Source: Schaedlerella arabinosiphila
GTDB taxonomy: Bacteria; Bacillota; Clostridia; Lachnospirales; Lachnospiraceae
DNA: 64,000 nt
Assembly: GCF_003885045.1 (NCBI RefSeq)
Contig: NZ_RHJS01000002.1
Location: forward strand, 310,001-374,000
Reading direction: 5' to 3'
The position numbers and the translations under genes are program-made. The notes beneath the pieces are model-generated. The model was not told the origin of the DNA, did no database searches, and saw only the letters and a list, made by a program, of their open reading frames with translations. Position 1 is the stretch's first letter; the number at the start of each line of letters is the position of its first letter. This document shows positions 52,607 through 61,555 of this stretch, in pieces.

Positions 52607-53968
52607 ATGGAGAGTAAAGGCAAAAGAAACTACACTCCGCGGGAATTATGCAGGTTTATAATTCCGTCGGTTTTGGGGACAGTCATTTTTCTGCTGCCGA
52701 TCAAATGGCATGGAAATATGACCATATTGATCGGAATTATTACGGATGCACTGCAGGTATTGCTTGCACCGGTGATTTCAGCTGTGGTGACAATTGCAAT
52801 TGTTCTTTCAGCAGTGCTTTCTACGATCAGAAGATTTTTGAAACCGGAATGGATCATAAAAAGTGAACGCCTGAACGCACTTTTTTCATGCAGTACCTTC
52901 TATTATATCTGCCGTCTTCTGGGAATGGTATTTGCGGTGATGGTGTATTTTGGAATCGGTTTTGAAGCTGTGGTTTCTCCGGATACTGGTGGAACCATGC
53001 TGGGATTGCTGAAGACGATTACCGTGTGGTTTATGGCAGCGGCTTTTTTGATTCCGCTGCTGATGGATTTCGGGATTATGGATTATGTCGGTACGCTGCT
53101 GCGCAGAGTGACCAGACCGGTATTCCATCTGCCGGGAAGGGCGGCGGTAGATCTGCTGGCATCCTGGCTGGGAAGCAATACGGTGGGGGCGGTGCTTACC
53201 ATCAAGCAGTATGAGCGGGGATATTATACGGCGAGAGAAGCCATTGTGATCGCATGTTGTTTTTCTGCAGTGTCGCTTCCGTTCAGCCTGGTGATCGCCG
53301 CAATGATCGGTGTGGATCATTTGTTCATTCCCTTTTATCTGATCGTAACGATTACCGGATTCGTAAGTGCGGCGATCATGATCCGGATTCCGCCGTTACG
53401 TCTGTATCCGGACGAGTTCTGTCCAGATGTAGGAAAACAGGTCAAGGAGGAGGAAATTGAAGGGTATACCATGCACCAGTGGGCATTAAAGCTGGCTGTG
53501 GAAAAGGCGGCCAAGGGGCCGGGGATGAAGCAGATCCTGCTTAGCGGGCTGGATACCTTTATGGGGATCGTATTCCAGACGGCTCCGATCGTAATGGCTT
53601 TTGGTACGATCGCATGTATGGTGGAGGCATATACACCCATTTTTAAATGGCTTTCCGTTCCGTTCGGATATTATCTGCGGTTATTTGGGATTGAGGATGC
53701 ATTTGCGGTGGCGCCTGCGGCAATCATTGGATTTATTGACATGTTTTTGCCGTCTGTACTGCTTGCAGGAGTGGAGTCGGTGAAAACCAGGTTTATACTG
53801 GGGGCACTGTCATTGGTTCAGATCGTATATATTACGGAGATCGGATCGATTATGATTTCCTCGAAGGTTCCGGTCAAGCTGAAAGATCTGTGTTTTATAT
53901 TTATAGAAAAGACGTTGATCGCGCTGCCGGTGATCGTGTTGCTGACAAATTTATTTGGTGTATTTTAA
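52607..53968 (+). CDS. YjiH family membrane protein (nucleoside-recognition gate domain)
   Basis: A 453-residue integral membrane protein with about ten helices. Features of the YjiH/gate family include IIPSVLGTVIFLLPIKWHGNMTI, a central region RAAVDLLASWLGSNTVGAVLTIKQYERGYYTAREA, and ESVKTRFILGALSLVQIVYITEIGSIMI. The molecular activity of YjiH is not settled; it is often found beside YfcC-type transporters and amidohydrolase or deiminase genes. ATG 52607 has AAGGAG eight bases upstream. It opens the catabolic cluster, and a terminator follows. Confidence 0.85.
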   Translation: MESKGKRNYTPRELCRFIIPSVLGTVIFLLPIKWHGNMTILIGIITDALQVLLAPVISAVVTIAIVLSAVLSTIRRFLKPEWIIKSERLNALFSCSTFYYICRLLGMVFAVMVYFGIGFEAVVSPDTGGTMLGLLKTITVWFMAAAFLIPLLMDFGIMDYVGTLLRRVTRPVFHLPGRAAVDLLASWLGSNTVGAVLTIKQYERGYYTAREAIVIACCFSAVSLPFSLVIAAMIGVDHLFIPFYLIVTITGFVSAAIMIRIPPLRLYPDEFCPDVGKQVKEEEIEGYTMHQWALKLAVEKAAKGPGMKQILLSGLDTFMGIVFQTAPIVMAFGTIACMVEAYTPIFKWLSVPFGYYLRLFGIEDAFAVAPAAIIGFIDMFLPSVLLAGVESVKTRFILGALSLVQIVYITEIGSIMISSKVPVKLKDLCFIFIEKTLIALPVIVLLTNLFGVF

Positions 53969-53976
53969 AGAATGAA

Positions 53977-54004
53977 GGGGCTGCCTGCTGACAGTCTCTT
54001 TTTT
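53977..54004 (+). terminator. Terminator after the yjiH-like gene
   Basis: GGGGCTG pairs with CAGTCTC (two G-U pairs) and is followed by TTTTTT. Read-through would join the downstream genes. Confidence 0.6.
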
Positions 54005-54109
54005 CACGTCTGTTTGGAACATGCTGTTTTGAAGATTACGTTTTTATCATCAGGAGGCAGAAAAGCTGATAGCAGGGCATTTTTGGCTTGGTGATTCATA
54101 CAAATCTTT

Positions 54110-54130
54110 TGAACTGACTTTGTGGGTTCA
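54110..54130 (+). promoter_or_regulatory. Small inverted repeat in the yfcC-like upstream region
   Basis: TGAAC-N11-GTTCA lies about 90 bases upstream of the start, overlapping a possible -35 TTGAAC. The A/T-rich DNA after it could hold a -10 box. Tentative operator. Confidence 0.3.
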
Positions 54131-54222
54131 GACAATATATTTCGGAAAATATTTTTACTAAAATAAAATACACAAGGAAAAAACAGAAAATACAGACAAA
54201 TGAAAAGGAAGGTGAGTCAACA

Positions 54223-55740
54223 ATGGGAGAAACTCAAAAAAAGAAAAAAGAAAAGAAGGGTCTGAATTCCTATGTAGTTATATTTGTTGTAATTGCATTC
54301 ATGGCAATTCTGACCTGGTTCATTCCGGGAGGGGAATATGAATTGGATGAGGCCGGATATGCGATTGCCGGGACTTATAAAGAACTTCCGGCCAATCCGC
54401 AGGGGCTTTGGGACGTGATCACTGCGCCGATCGTAGGTATGGTCGGAAATGGTGCGGTGAGCGGGGCAATTTCCATTTCCCTTTACATCATGCTTTTCGG
54501 GAGCTTCCTGAAGATGATGGAAGAGACAGGTGTCATCGGATTTGCGCTGACATCCGTGGCAAAAAAATTTCAGAAAAAACCTTATATACTGATAACGATC
54601 CTTGTATTTATTCTGTCATTCCTTGGTACGTCACAGGGGGCATATGAAGAATGTGCCATTTATGTATCTCTGTTCCTGCCGATTTTCCTGGCGATGGGGA
54701 TGGATACGATTACGGTCGTGATGATTTCCGTATTCGGTACGCAGATCGGATGTGCCGCATCAGCGATCAATCCGTTTTCCACAGGGATTGCTTCGGATAT
54801 TGCGGGGATTTCCTTTGGAGACGGTATTATCCCAAGACTGATTCTGTTCTTCGTGCTGTCGGCAGTTGTTTCCGTGCTGATCAGCTGGTACGCGAAGACG
54901 GTGCAGTCTCATCCGGAAAAATCCGTGCAGTTCTATCGGCGGGATCAGGACCTGAAGGAATTTTCCAATTCCGAAGAGGCGGGTGATACGGCAAGTGATG
55001 TGAAGCATATGAAGGGGCTTGTGATCGTGTTTGTCCTGACCTTCGTGATCATGCTTCTGGCATTGTTCCCATGGACATCCATTAATGAGCATTTTACAAT
55101 CTTTGCGTCAATTGCGGAATGGGTGAATACGACACCGGTCATCAGCACCGTCATCGGAAGCAGCGTGGTGGCATTCGGAGACTGGTATTTTACGGAGCTG
55201 ACAGCACTGATGCTTGTGATGTGCCTGATTGCGGGATTTATGGCAGGGTATGACCTGGATAAGATTATCAATATCATAATCAAGGGCGCGGCAGAGCTTG
55301 TATCAACGGCCCTGATTGTTCCCATGGCACGCGGTATCCAGGTGATCATGACATCCGGGAATATTACATCCACCATCCTGCATGCTACGGAGGTGACGCT
55401 GGGATCCCTGCCGGTTGTGATATTCGTAATTCTGGCATTTGTGATTTATCTGATCTTTGCATGCTTCCTTCCCAGCTCTACAGGGCTTGCAGGGGCAACC
55501 ATATCGGTCATGGTTCCGCTGGGGACATTTGCAGGGGTACCGCCGTATGTGATGATCATTATTTATAACTTTGCGCTTGGTATCGCCAAGATGTTTACAC
55601 CAACGTCGATCGCGGTTATGACATGTACTCAATATGCGAAGATTGATTATACATCCTGGATCAAGGCGGTATGGAAACCACTGGCTGTGATCTTCCTGGT
55701 GTGTCTCGCGTTTGCGTTGGGATTGACCTTGATTGGTTAA
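54223..55740 (+). CDS. YfcC family transporter
   Basis: A 505-residue membrane protein with about 12 helices in the YfcC/ArcD-like (ion transporter superfamily) group. Characteristic segments are YVVIFVVIAFMAILTWFIPGGEYE, FLGTSQGAYEECAIYVSLFLPIFLAMGMD, and GCAASAINPFSTGIASDIAGI. LPSSTGLAGATISVMVPLG and KMFTPTSIAVMTC follow near the end. Members are predicted amino acid or basic amino acid antiporters. In this cluster it probably imports the guanidino substrate or exchanges it with the amine product. A GGAAGGTGAG site precedes the ATG. The carbamoyltransferase gene follows about 95 bases later. Confidence 0.87.
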   Translation: MGETQKKKKEKKGLNSYVVIFVVIAFMAILTWFIPGGEYELDEAGYAIAGTYKELPANPQGLWDVITAPIVGMVGNGAVSGAISISLYIMLFGSFLKMMEETGVIGFALTSVAKKFQKKPYILITILVFILSFLGTSQGAYEECAIYVSLFLPIFLAMGMDTITVVMISVFGTQIGCAASAINPFSTGIASDIAGISFGDGIIPRLILFFVLSAVVSVLISWYAKTVQSHPEKSVQFYRRDQDLKEFSNSEEAGDTASDVKHMKGLVIVFVLTFVIMLLALFPWTSINEHFTIFASIAEWVNTTPVISTVIGSSVVAFGDWYFTELTALMLVMCLIAGFMAGYDLDKIINIIIKGAAELVSTALIVPMARGIQVIMTSGNITSTILHATEVTLGSLPVVIFVILAFVIYLIFACFLPSSTGLAGATISVMVPLGTFAGVPPYVMIIIYNFALGIAKMFTPTSIAVMTCTQYAKIDYTSWIKAVWKPLAVIFLVCLAFALGLTLIG

Positions 55741-55835
55741 AGCAGATATGAGAAGGAGTCGTGTAGACAAACTAAGGTATTCAAATTGGTAACAAAGTGG
55801 TAAGAAGCATTCAATATATAAAGGAGAAAACAAAA

Positions 55836-56957
55836 ATGGCAATTTCACTGAAAGGAAGAAACTTTTTCGCATTGGAGGATTTTACACCGGAGGAGATCCG
55901 TTACCTTTTGGATCTTGCAATCCAGCTGAAAAAGGAAAGTAAGGAACACATCAAACATCAGGACTATATCGGGGAGGACTTTCTGTTATTATTTGAAATG
56001 AATTCTACACGAACCCGCTGCGCGTTTGAGACTTCCGCAAATGATCTGGGAATGGGAACCACATTTCTTTCAAACTCGCATTTCGGGAATACGGAGACCA
56101 TCAAAGACTCCATGCGTGTATTCAGCGAGATGTACAGTGCCATCGGCTACCGGGGCGCTAAGCACAGCACGCTGCTTGAAATGGCAAAAGACAGTGCGAT
56201 CCCGATTATCAACGGATACACAGATCATCAGCATCCGACCCAGATGCTGGCAGACGCAATGATACTGGACGAGGTTTGGGGAAGGGAGAACTATAAGGGT
56301 AAGACACTGTGCTTTATCGGGCGGGGCGGTGCGGTGAACTCCTTCTCATATGGCGTAATGTGTGCTATGCTTGGTATGAACTTTACCTATATTACCTCTT
56401 ATATGGGAATGGATGAGGCTCTGGAAGGTCTGACAGCGGCAGAAAAGGCTACGTTCCGCAAATTCGTGCCCGAAGGAGTAGTATCTCCGAACTGGGACAC
56501 CAAGATGGACGCGAGAAAGCGCAAAATTGTAGAAGAACTGTTCGCGAAATACAGCCCGGAATGTAAATTTATTGAAACGGATGATATCAACGCGATCAAG
56601 GGCGTGGATGTGATCACAACAGAGAATTGGGGATTCTTTACAGACCCTGTGGAGACATGGCTTCCGGGGATTGTACGCTTCCGTCCCTACCAGGTGAACA
56701 GAGAGCTTCTGGAACGTTCGGAAAATCCGGATTGTATTGTCATCCATATGCTGCCGTCCACACACAATATGGATCACGCATCCGGACAAAAGCTGCTGTC
56801 CGTAATAGAGGATCCGGAACTGCGTGAATTTTTAAAGGGCGGAATGGAAGTGACAGATGAAGTCTTTGAACAGAACGCAAAATATATTTTCCAGGAAGCA
56901 GGCAACCGAAAGCATACGATCAAAGCGGTGATCAAAGCTGTATTAGGAGAAAGATAA
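55836..56957 (+). CDS. Divergent ornithine/putrescine-type carbamoyltransferase
   Basis: A 373-residue transcarbamoylase, longer than usual OTC or PTC (about 330-340). The carbamoyl-phosphate sites are intact: STRTR (57-61) and HQHPTQ (H133 to Q136). The usual HCLP motif is HMLP (304-307), the Orn-binding SMG loop is absent (ENWGFFTDP instead), and an extra segment around residues 212-250 is inserted. So carbamoyl phosphate binding is expected but the amine partner is unlikely to be plain ornithine. The ATG at 55836 has AAGGAG nine bases upstream. With the deiminase and carbamate kinase it completes a phosphorolytic, ATP-yielding route. Confidence 0.83.
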   Translation: MAISLKGRNFFALEDFTPEEIRYLLDLAIQLKKESKEHIKHQDYIGEDFLLLFEMNSTRTRCAFETSANDLGMGTTFLSNSHFGNTETIKDSMRVFSEMYSAIGYRGAKHSTLLEMAKDSAIPIINGYTDHQHPTQMLADAMILDEVWGRENYKGKTLCFIGRGGAVNSFSYGVMCAMLGMNFTYITSYMGMDEALEGLTAAEKATFRKFVPEGVVSPNWDTKMDARKRKIVEELFAKYSPECKFIETDDINAIKGVDVITTENWGFFTDPVETWLPGIVRFRPYQVNRELLERSENPDCIVIHMLPSTHNMDHASGQKLLSVIEDPELREFLKGGMEVTDEVFEQNAKYIFQEAGNRKHTIKAVIKAVLGER

Positions 56958-57023
56958 TATATAGTATGCAACTTGTAATTGTGCGAAGTCAAAGCGATAG
57001 ACCTTAAGAAGGAGGAACCATTT

Positions 57024-58295
57024 ATGGATATTTTAAAATACAGAGGATTGGATTATGAAGATTTCCGCGTACCGGGGGAATTTGAACCCCAGGAGGCCGT
57101 GATCCTGGGATGGCCGGAAATGGCGGAATGTATTAAAGGGTACAGTCTGCACAAAGCATTTGCACAGTTGATCAAGATTATTGTGGAACAGGCAGAGGGT
57201 GTGACCGTCTATGTGAACTGTCCGGATCAGAAGCGAGTGGAAAGCTGCAGGAAGGCTTTGGCAGAGGAAGAAGTGGAGATTGAAAAGGTTGTGATCACGA
57301 CCTATCCGGACGGCAGCAACTGGACAAGGGACTACGGCCCGGATATCCTGGTGGACGATAAGGGCCACCGCCTCCTTGCCAATCCGAGATTTAACATGTA
57401 TGGTCAGAGTACCATTGACAGTGTTACTTCTACATTATGCGCAAAGTTCGCGCCCCATCTTGCGTTGGAAATCGGATGCCGGGATTTTGTGAATTCCACC
57501 CTGATTACAGAAGGCGGAGACAAGGAATTCAACGGCAACGGTGTGCTCATGGCATTGCGTGATACGGAGGTGACGAAGCGTAATCCGCATATGTCAACCG
57601 AAGAGGTAGAAGAAGAGCTGAAGAGATTGTTCCACTTGAAAAAAGTGCTCTGGCTGGAGAAAGGTGTGTTCGACGACGAGCTGACCACCTCAGGGGTATT
57701 GGATTATGTGGATGGAGAGCCGGTTTACCGCTCATCCTCCGCAAACGGGCACATGGATGAATTTGCAAGGTTTGTAGGGCCCAATACGATCCTCCTTACC
57801 GAAATTACGGAAGAAGAGGCATCAAACCTGAACTCCCACCGGATTACGAAGGAGCGCTGTGATGCCGCTTATGAAGTTTTAAAAAATGCAACAGACGCGG
57901 AAGGAAATCCGTTTAAGATCGTGCGTATGCCGGCTCCGGAGCCATTCTATGTATATTCTAAACCGGGAGACTGGATCAATGATACATGGTCCTGCCGTTA
58001 CGGAGAGGGAAATGAATTCCTGGATGACGGGACACCGATGCCGACAGGGGATATGATCATGCAGCCGGCCCTGAGTTATATTAACTTTTTGATCCTGAAC
58101 AATATCGTGATCGCTCAGAATTACTGGGAAGAAGGACGTCCGGAAAGCATTAAAAAACGGGACGAACAGGCACTGGCTGTGCTGCAGGAGGTGTTCCCGG
58201 ACAGAAAGATCGTGCCGTTTGTCAGTACCGCGCTGAATATCCGGGGCGGCGGAGTGCACTGCGCGACGAAGAATGTACCAAGGGCATCTAAATAG
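57024..58295 (+). CDS. Agmatine deiminase-like enzyme (PPAD superfamily)
   Basis: A 423-residue member of the peptidylarginine deiminase-like superfamily. Hydrolysis of a guanidino group to a ureido group plus ammonia is expected. Key motifs are NWTRDYGPDILV, ITEGGDKEFNGNG, the GHMDEF His/Asp pair, and the catalytic Cys413 in RGGGVHCATKNVP. It differs from standard AguA (about 365-380 residues): FNMYGQ replaces the FNAWGG-type motif, and it carries extra sequence. Agmatine is the default guess, but another guanidino compound is possible. GAAGGAGGAAC precedes the ATG; carbamate kinase follows after 29 bases. Confidence 0.85.
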   Translation: MDILKYRGLDYEDFRVPGEFEPQEAVILGWPEMAECIKGYSLHKAFAQLIKIIVEQAEGVTVYVNCPDQKRVESCRKALAEEEVEIEKVVITTYPDGSNWTRDYGPDILVDDKGHRLLANPRFNMYGQSTIDSVTSTLCAKFAPHLALEIGCRDFVNSTLITEGGDKEFNGNGVLMALRDTEVTKRNPHMSTEEVEEELKRLFHLKKVLWLEKGVFDDELTTSGVLDYVDGEPVYRSSSANGHMDEFARFVGPNTILLTEITEEEASNLNSHRITKERCDAAYEVLKNATDAEGNPFKIVRMPAPEPFYVYSKPGDWINDTWSCRYGEGNEFLDDGTPMPTGDMIMQPALSYINFLILNNIVIAQNYWEEGRPESIKKRDEQALAVLQEVFPDRKIVPFVSTALNIRGGGVHCATKNVPRASK

Positions 58296-58324
58296 GAGTT
58301 CTTTTCATAGGAAGAGGTGAAAAT

Positions 58325-59266
58325 ATGCCGAAAATTGTAATTGCTCTGGGCGGGAACGCGCTCCAGTCCAAGGACAGCAAGCCGACGGCAGAAGGACAGC
58401 TGGAAGTAGTCAGGCAGACCTGTGAAAGGCTGGCGGAGATCAGCGCCCAGGGATATGAGATGAGTATTGTCCATGGAAACGGACCTCAGGTCGGGAGAAT
58501 CCTTCTGGCCTCTGAGGCCGCGAAGGATCTGACGCCTGCAATGCCGTTTGATGTGTGCGGAGCCATGAGCCAGGGATATATCGGATATCATATCCAGCAG
58601 GCATTAAAATACGCGCTCAGTATTCGGAATAAGCATTGTCCGGTGGTGACAGTCGCGACGCAGATGGTGGTTGACAGAGACGACAGGGCTTTTGAAAATC
58701 CTACAAAACCAATCGGTCCCTTTTATACGGAGGAAGAGTCAAAGAAGCTGGAAAAGGAAAATGGATATACGATGAAAGAGGACGCGGGCCGGGGATGGCG
58801 CAGAGTGGTTGCGTCTCCAATCCCCAGAAAGATCGTAGAGATAGAGGCAATTAAAAATCTGTGGAAATCTACGATTGTAGTTTCCTGCGGAGGAGGCGGC
58901 ATCCCGGTAGTCGAGAATCCGGACGGGACACTGGAAGGGGTGGCTGCCGTCATTGATAAGGATCATGCAGCTGAGCTGCTTGCGGAGCAGGTGGAAGCGG
59001 ATATTCTGATGATTCTGACAGAAGTGGAAAAGGCCGCGGTCAACTGGGGCAGCCCGAATCAGAAAAATCTGGATACCATGAGCCTGAAAGAAGCGGCGCA
59101 GTATGTGGAAGAGGGACAATTCGCTCCGGGAAGTATGCTCCCGAAGGTGGAAGCCTGCATGAAGTTTGTACGTCAGAATCCACAGAAAAAAGCGATTATC
59201 ACCAGCCTTGACAATGCGCTGGAAGCATTGGAGGGGAAGACAGGGACAGTGATTACATTTGCATAA
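58325..59266 (+). CDS. arcC: Carbamate kinase
   Basis: Makes ATP from ADP and carbamoyl phosphate, the energy-yielding last step of arginine- and agmatine-deiminase pathways. The 313 residues are standard. Seen are the start KIVIALGGNALQ, IVHGNGPQVG, MSQGYIGYHIQQAL, the VVASPIPRKIVEI segment, SCGGGGIPVV and VIDKDHAAELLAEQVEADILMILTEVEKAAVNW. LPKVEACMKFVR and an Ala-rich end complete it. GAAGAGGTG precedes the ATG. It is the last gene of the cluster; a GC-rich hairpin follows. Confidence 0.95.
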   Translation: MPKIVIALGGNALQSKDSKPTAEGQLEVVRQTCERLAEISAQGYEMSIVHGNGPQVGRILLASEAAKDLTPAMPFDVCGAMSQGYIGYHIQQALKYALSIRNKHCPVVTVATQMVVDRDDRAFENPTKPIGPFYTEEESKKLEKENGYTMKEDAGRGWRRVVASPIPRKIVEIEAIKNLWKSTIVVSCGGGGIPVVENPDGTLEGVAAVIDKDHAAELLAEQVEADILMILTEVEKAAVNWGSPNQKNLDTMSLKEAAQYVEEGQFAPGSMLPKVEACMKFVRQNPQKKAIITSLDNALEALEGKTGTVITFA

Positions 59267-59321
59267 AGTGAATCTTTGCTGGAATAGCCGGAATACATAG
59301 AGGCAATTTCAGGAAAAACAG

Positions 59322-59361
59322 GGCGCGGCATCTGAAATCAGAAATACTCAGACGCCGCGCC
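59322..59361 (+). terminator. GC-rich hairpin after arcC
   Basis: GGCGCGGC (59322-59329) pairs perfectly with GCCGCGCC (59354-59361), with an inner CTGA/TCAG pairing. It lacks a strong T run; it may act as an end-protecting stem. Confidence 0.5.
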
Positions 59362-59380
59362 GTTCGTATATTGGCAGTTG

Positions 59381-59540
59381 ATTTATTGTTACTGTTCACA
59401 CCTTTTGGGTGCTCCAGTAACAGTATCCAGCCCATTTTTAGTCGCCTTCGGCGAGGGGCTGGATATTATGGCAAATGTTACTTTATTGGCCGGACGCCGT
59501 GCGGCAGGGTGCACGACGCCGTGTGAACTGTAACGATTTA
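59381..59540. repeat. Structured intergenic element with an outer inverted repeat
   Basis: The gap 59267-59697 has no gene but holds this element. GTTACTGTTCACAC (59388-59401) pairs with GTGTGAACTGTAAC (59521-59534) with one mismatch. Inside are ATCCAGCCC/GGGCTGGAT (59425-59433 with 59456-59464) enclosing TCGCC-ttc-GGCGA, which forms a UUCG-type tetraloop; a CGTGC/GCACG hairpin near 59497-59515; and a competing pairing of GTTACTG (59388-59394) with CAGTAAC (59415-59421). This looks like a dispersed repeat or structured RNA rather than coding DNA. Confidence 0.6.
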
Positions 59541-59697
59541 TTTCTGAATAAATATTTTTGCGGACAAAGAGTAAAAATGTATAGTATTTTTTATAAAGTA
59601 GTGTTAGAATAGAAGAAATGCGTAGCTTCAATAAATAGCATCATATAAATTTGTGTGTGTGAGGTTACGAAAATACATGATATAGGAGGTTGCATAA

Positions 59698-59922
59698 ATG
59701 GCGAGAGGACGCAAAAAACAGGTAAATCTTACATTAGAGGAACAGCTTGAGGCAGTGAATAATGAGATTGCTGCATGTGAGGAACAGATCAAAGAACTGA
59801 AGCGTAAGAGAAAAGAGATAGATAAGCAGATCAAGGAAGAGAAGAAGGAAGCTCTCTTTAAAGCAGTGGAGGAGTCAGGCAAAAGTATAGACGATATTCT
59901 GTCCGCTCTTTCCGAAGGCTGA
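59698..59922 (+). CDS. Small basic coiled-coil protein
   Basis: A 74-residue protein. A basic start MARGRKKQVN is followed by a predicted coiled coil (LEEQLEAVNNEIAACEEQIK, then ELKRKRKEIDKQIKEEKKEALFKAV) and the tail ESGKSIDDILSALSEG. I do not know a named function; the basic start and coiled coil suggest nucleic acid or partner binding. TAGGAGGTTGC precedes the ATG, a very good site. It is followed by a terminator, so it is monocistronic. Confidence 0.7.
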   Translation: MARGRKKQVNLTLEEQLEAVNNEIAACEEQIKELKRKRKEIDKQIKEEKKEALFKAVEESGKSIDDILSALSEG

Positions 59923-59989
59923 TGTTGGCGCAATGTTCACAGCAAATGGATTTTGCCGTGAGTGTAATGAAGTGAAAAATAAAATGCAG

Positions 59990-60029
59990 GCCGCTATGAG
60001 AATGGGATAATTCTGTGGCGGCTTCTTTT
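59990..60029 (+). terminator. Terminator after the small coiled-coil gene
   Basis: GCCGC (59990-59994) pairs with GCGGC (60018-60022), with an inner GAGAAT/ATTCT stem, followed by TTCTTTTC. Confidence 0.6.
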
Positions 60030-60046
60030 CACGGAGGAAAAAACTC

Positions 60047-60883
60047 ATGATACAGGATATAGCTCCGCATCATCTGGACAATGCATACCGTCCTGTCCCG
60101 CCGGACCGGGACAGTATAGCCTTGTGCTATGAAGGACGCGCCTGTCTGATGAAACGAGCGGGAGAAGAGATCATTTTTCCAAGATTCGCGGATCTGGAGA
60201 AAGAAAATACGGAGATTTACAAAGCTTATACCTATCTGTTCCAGGTAGATGAAGAACGGTATTATCTGGTCACGGAAGCAAAATGGGACTGTCTGTCTGA
60301 CTTTGAGTTGGAGGATCTGACTGTTTTCCGACAGGCCGAACCGCAGTACAGGGCATTTGCCGGAATTACGGGTCATCAGTTATACCATTGGTATCAGGCC
60401 CACCGGTACTGCGGACAGTGCGGTTCTCCCACAAAGCCGGACGGGAAAGAGCGGATGCTGTATTGTGAAACATGCCGTTCCATGGAATATCCCAGGATCT
60501 GTCCTGCCGTGATCATCGGCGTGACAGACGGAAACCGGCTTCTGCTTTCCAAATATGCGGGGCGGACATATAAAAAATATGCGCTCCTTGCGGGCTACAC
60601 GGAGATCGGGGAGACGATGGAAGAGACCGTGGCACGGGAGGTCATGGAAGAGGTGGGGCTGAAGGTGAAGAATATCCGCTACTATAAAAGCCAGCCGTGG
60701 GCGTTCAGTGATACCATTTTGATGGGCTTTTACTGTGATCTGGACGGAGCGGATGAGATCCGGCTGGATGAGGAAGAGCTGGCGCTGGCGGAGTGGTTCG
60801 AACGGGAGGAGATTCCGGTCACGCCATCCAGAGACAGCCTGACCAATGAGATGATCATGCGGTTTAAGAATGGAAGAATATAA
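60047..60883 (+). CDS. nudC: NudC-type Nudix hydrolase (NAD+ diphosphatase)
   Basis: A 278-residue Nudix protein predicted to hydrolyse NAD(H) to NMN(H) plus AMP; NudC proteins can also remove NAD caps from RNA. The N-terminal NudC-like domain ends in a four-cysteine zinc ribbon (YCGQCG and YCETC, about 124-145). The Nudix box GYTEIGETMEETVAREVMEEVG is complete, and the SQPWAF pentapeptide-type motif after it is the hallmark that distinguishes NADH diphosphatases. GGAGG precedes the ATG. Confidence 0.9.
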   Translation: MIQDIAPHHLDNAYRPVPPDRDSIALCYEGRACLMKRAGEEIIFPRFADLEKENTEIYKAYTYLFQVDEERYYLVTEAKWDCLSDFELEDLTVFRQAEPQYRAFAGITGHQLYHWYQAHRYCGQCGSPTKPDGKERMLYCETCRSMEYPRICPAVIIGVTDGNRLLLSKYAGRTYKKYALLAGYTEIGETMEETVAREVMEEVGLKVKNIRYYKSQPWAFSDTILMGFYCDLDGADEIRLDEEELALAEWFEREEIPVTPSRDSLTNEMIMRFKNGRI

Positions 60884-61004
60884 GCGATGTAATACATGGC
60901 TGAATAAAACAGCATGGTTCTTAAGCTTGCGGAAAGTAAACAAGAAGCAAAAGAATTTGGCATAGCATTTGCTAATTGAATATATAAATGAGAAAGGAAG
61001 AAAT

Positions 61005-61430
61005 ATGATGAGAGCAGAATTTGACGAGACATTGATTACAGGAAACGAGATGATCGATTCCCAGCACAAAGAACTGATCGGCAAGATCAACGGATTGCTG
61101 GACAGCTGCGAGGACGGCAATGACAAGCTGGCGGCGGTCAAGACGCTGGACTATCTGGCGGAATATACGGATTTTCATTTTACGGCGGAGGAAAAGCTGC
61201 AGGAGGAAATGGAGTATCCGGGGATAAAAGAGCACAAAGAAGAGCATGCTAAGCTGAGAAAGGTGGTAGATGAGCTTCACCAGATGCTTGTGGAGGAGGA
61301 AGGGCCGACTCCGGCATTTGTAGAGCAGGTGAACCGCAACGTGATCGACTGGCTGTACCGGCATATCAAAGGATTTGACCGTTCCGTGGCAGAATACAGA
61401 TTCATGCGCGGAAACAGTGAAAACCTGTAA
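61005..61430 (+). CDS. Bacteriohemerythrin
   Basis: A 141-residue four-helix protein with a di-iron oxygen-binding site. The ligand pattern is visible: His in IDSQHKEL, H-x3-E in FHFTAEE, H-x4-H in EHKEEHAKL, and H-x4-D in RHIKGFDRSV. In anaerobes such proteins probably bind or deliver oxygen or detoxify it. The ATG at 61005 (AAAGGAAG upstream) is followed by a second ATG; an earlier in-frame start is outside the domain. A strong terminator follows. Confidence 0.92.
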   Translation: MMRAEFDETLITGNEMIDSQHKELIGKINGLLDSCEDGNDKLAAVKTLDYLAEYTDFHFTAEEKLQEEMEYPGIKEHKEEHAKLRKVVDELHQMLVEEEGPTPAFVEQVNRNVIDWLYRHIKGFDRSVAEYRFMRGNSENL

Positions 61431-61499
61431 TATCCTTTGCTGTGAATCTTCATAAAATTCTGAGCCTGGACAGGGGCTGAGATATAAGGGAGCACGAAA

Positions 61500-61541
61500 G
61501 AGTGATTTGTAAATGTCTGTACAAATCACTCCTTTATTTTC
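61500..61541 (+). terminator. Terminator after the hemerythrin gene
   Basis: GAGTGATTTGT (61500-61510) pairs perfectly with ACAAATCACTC (61521-61531), then CTTTATTTT. Confidence 0.85.
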
Positions 61542-61555
61542 GAGAGACTCTGTGC

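Noticed and set aside
59267..59697. CRISPR array in the repeat-rich gap
   Set aside because: There are inverted repeats but no regularly spaced direct repeats with unique spacers, and no cas genes nearby.
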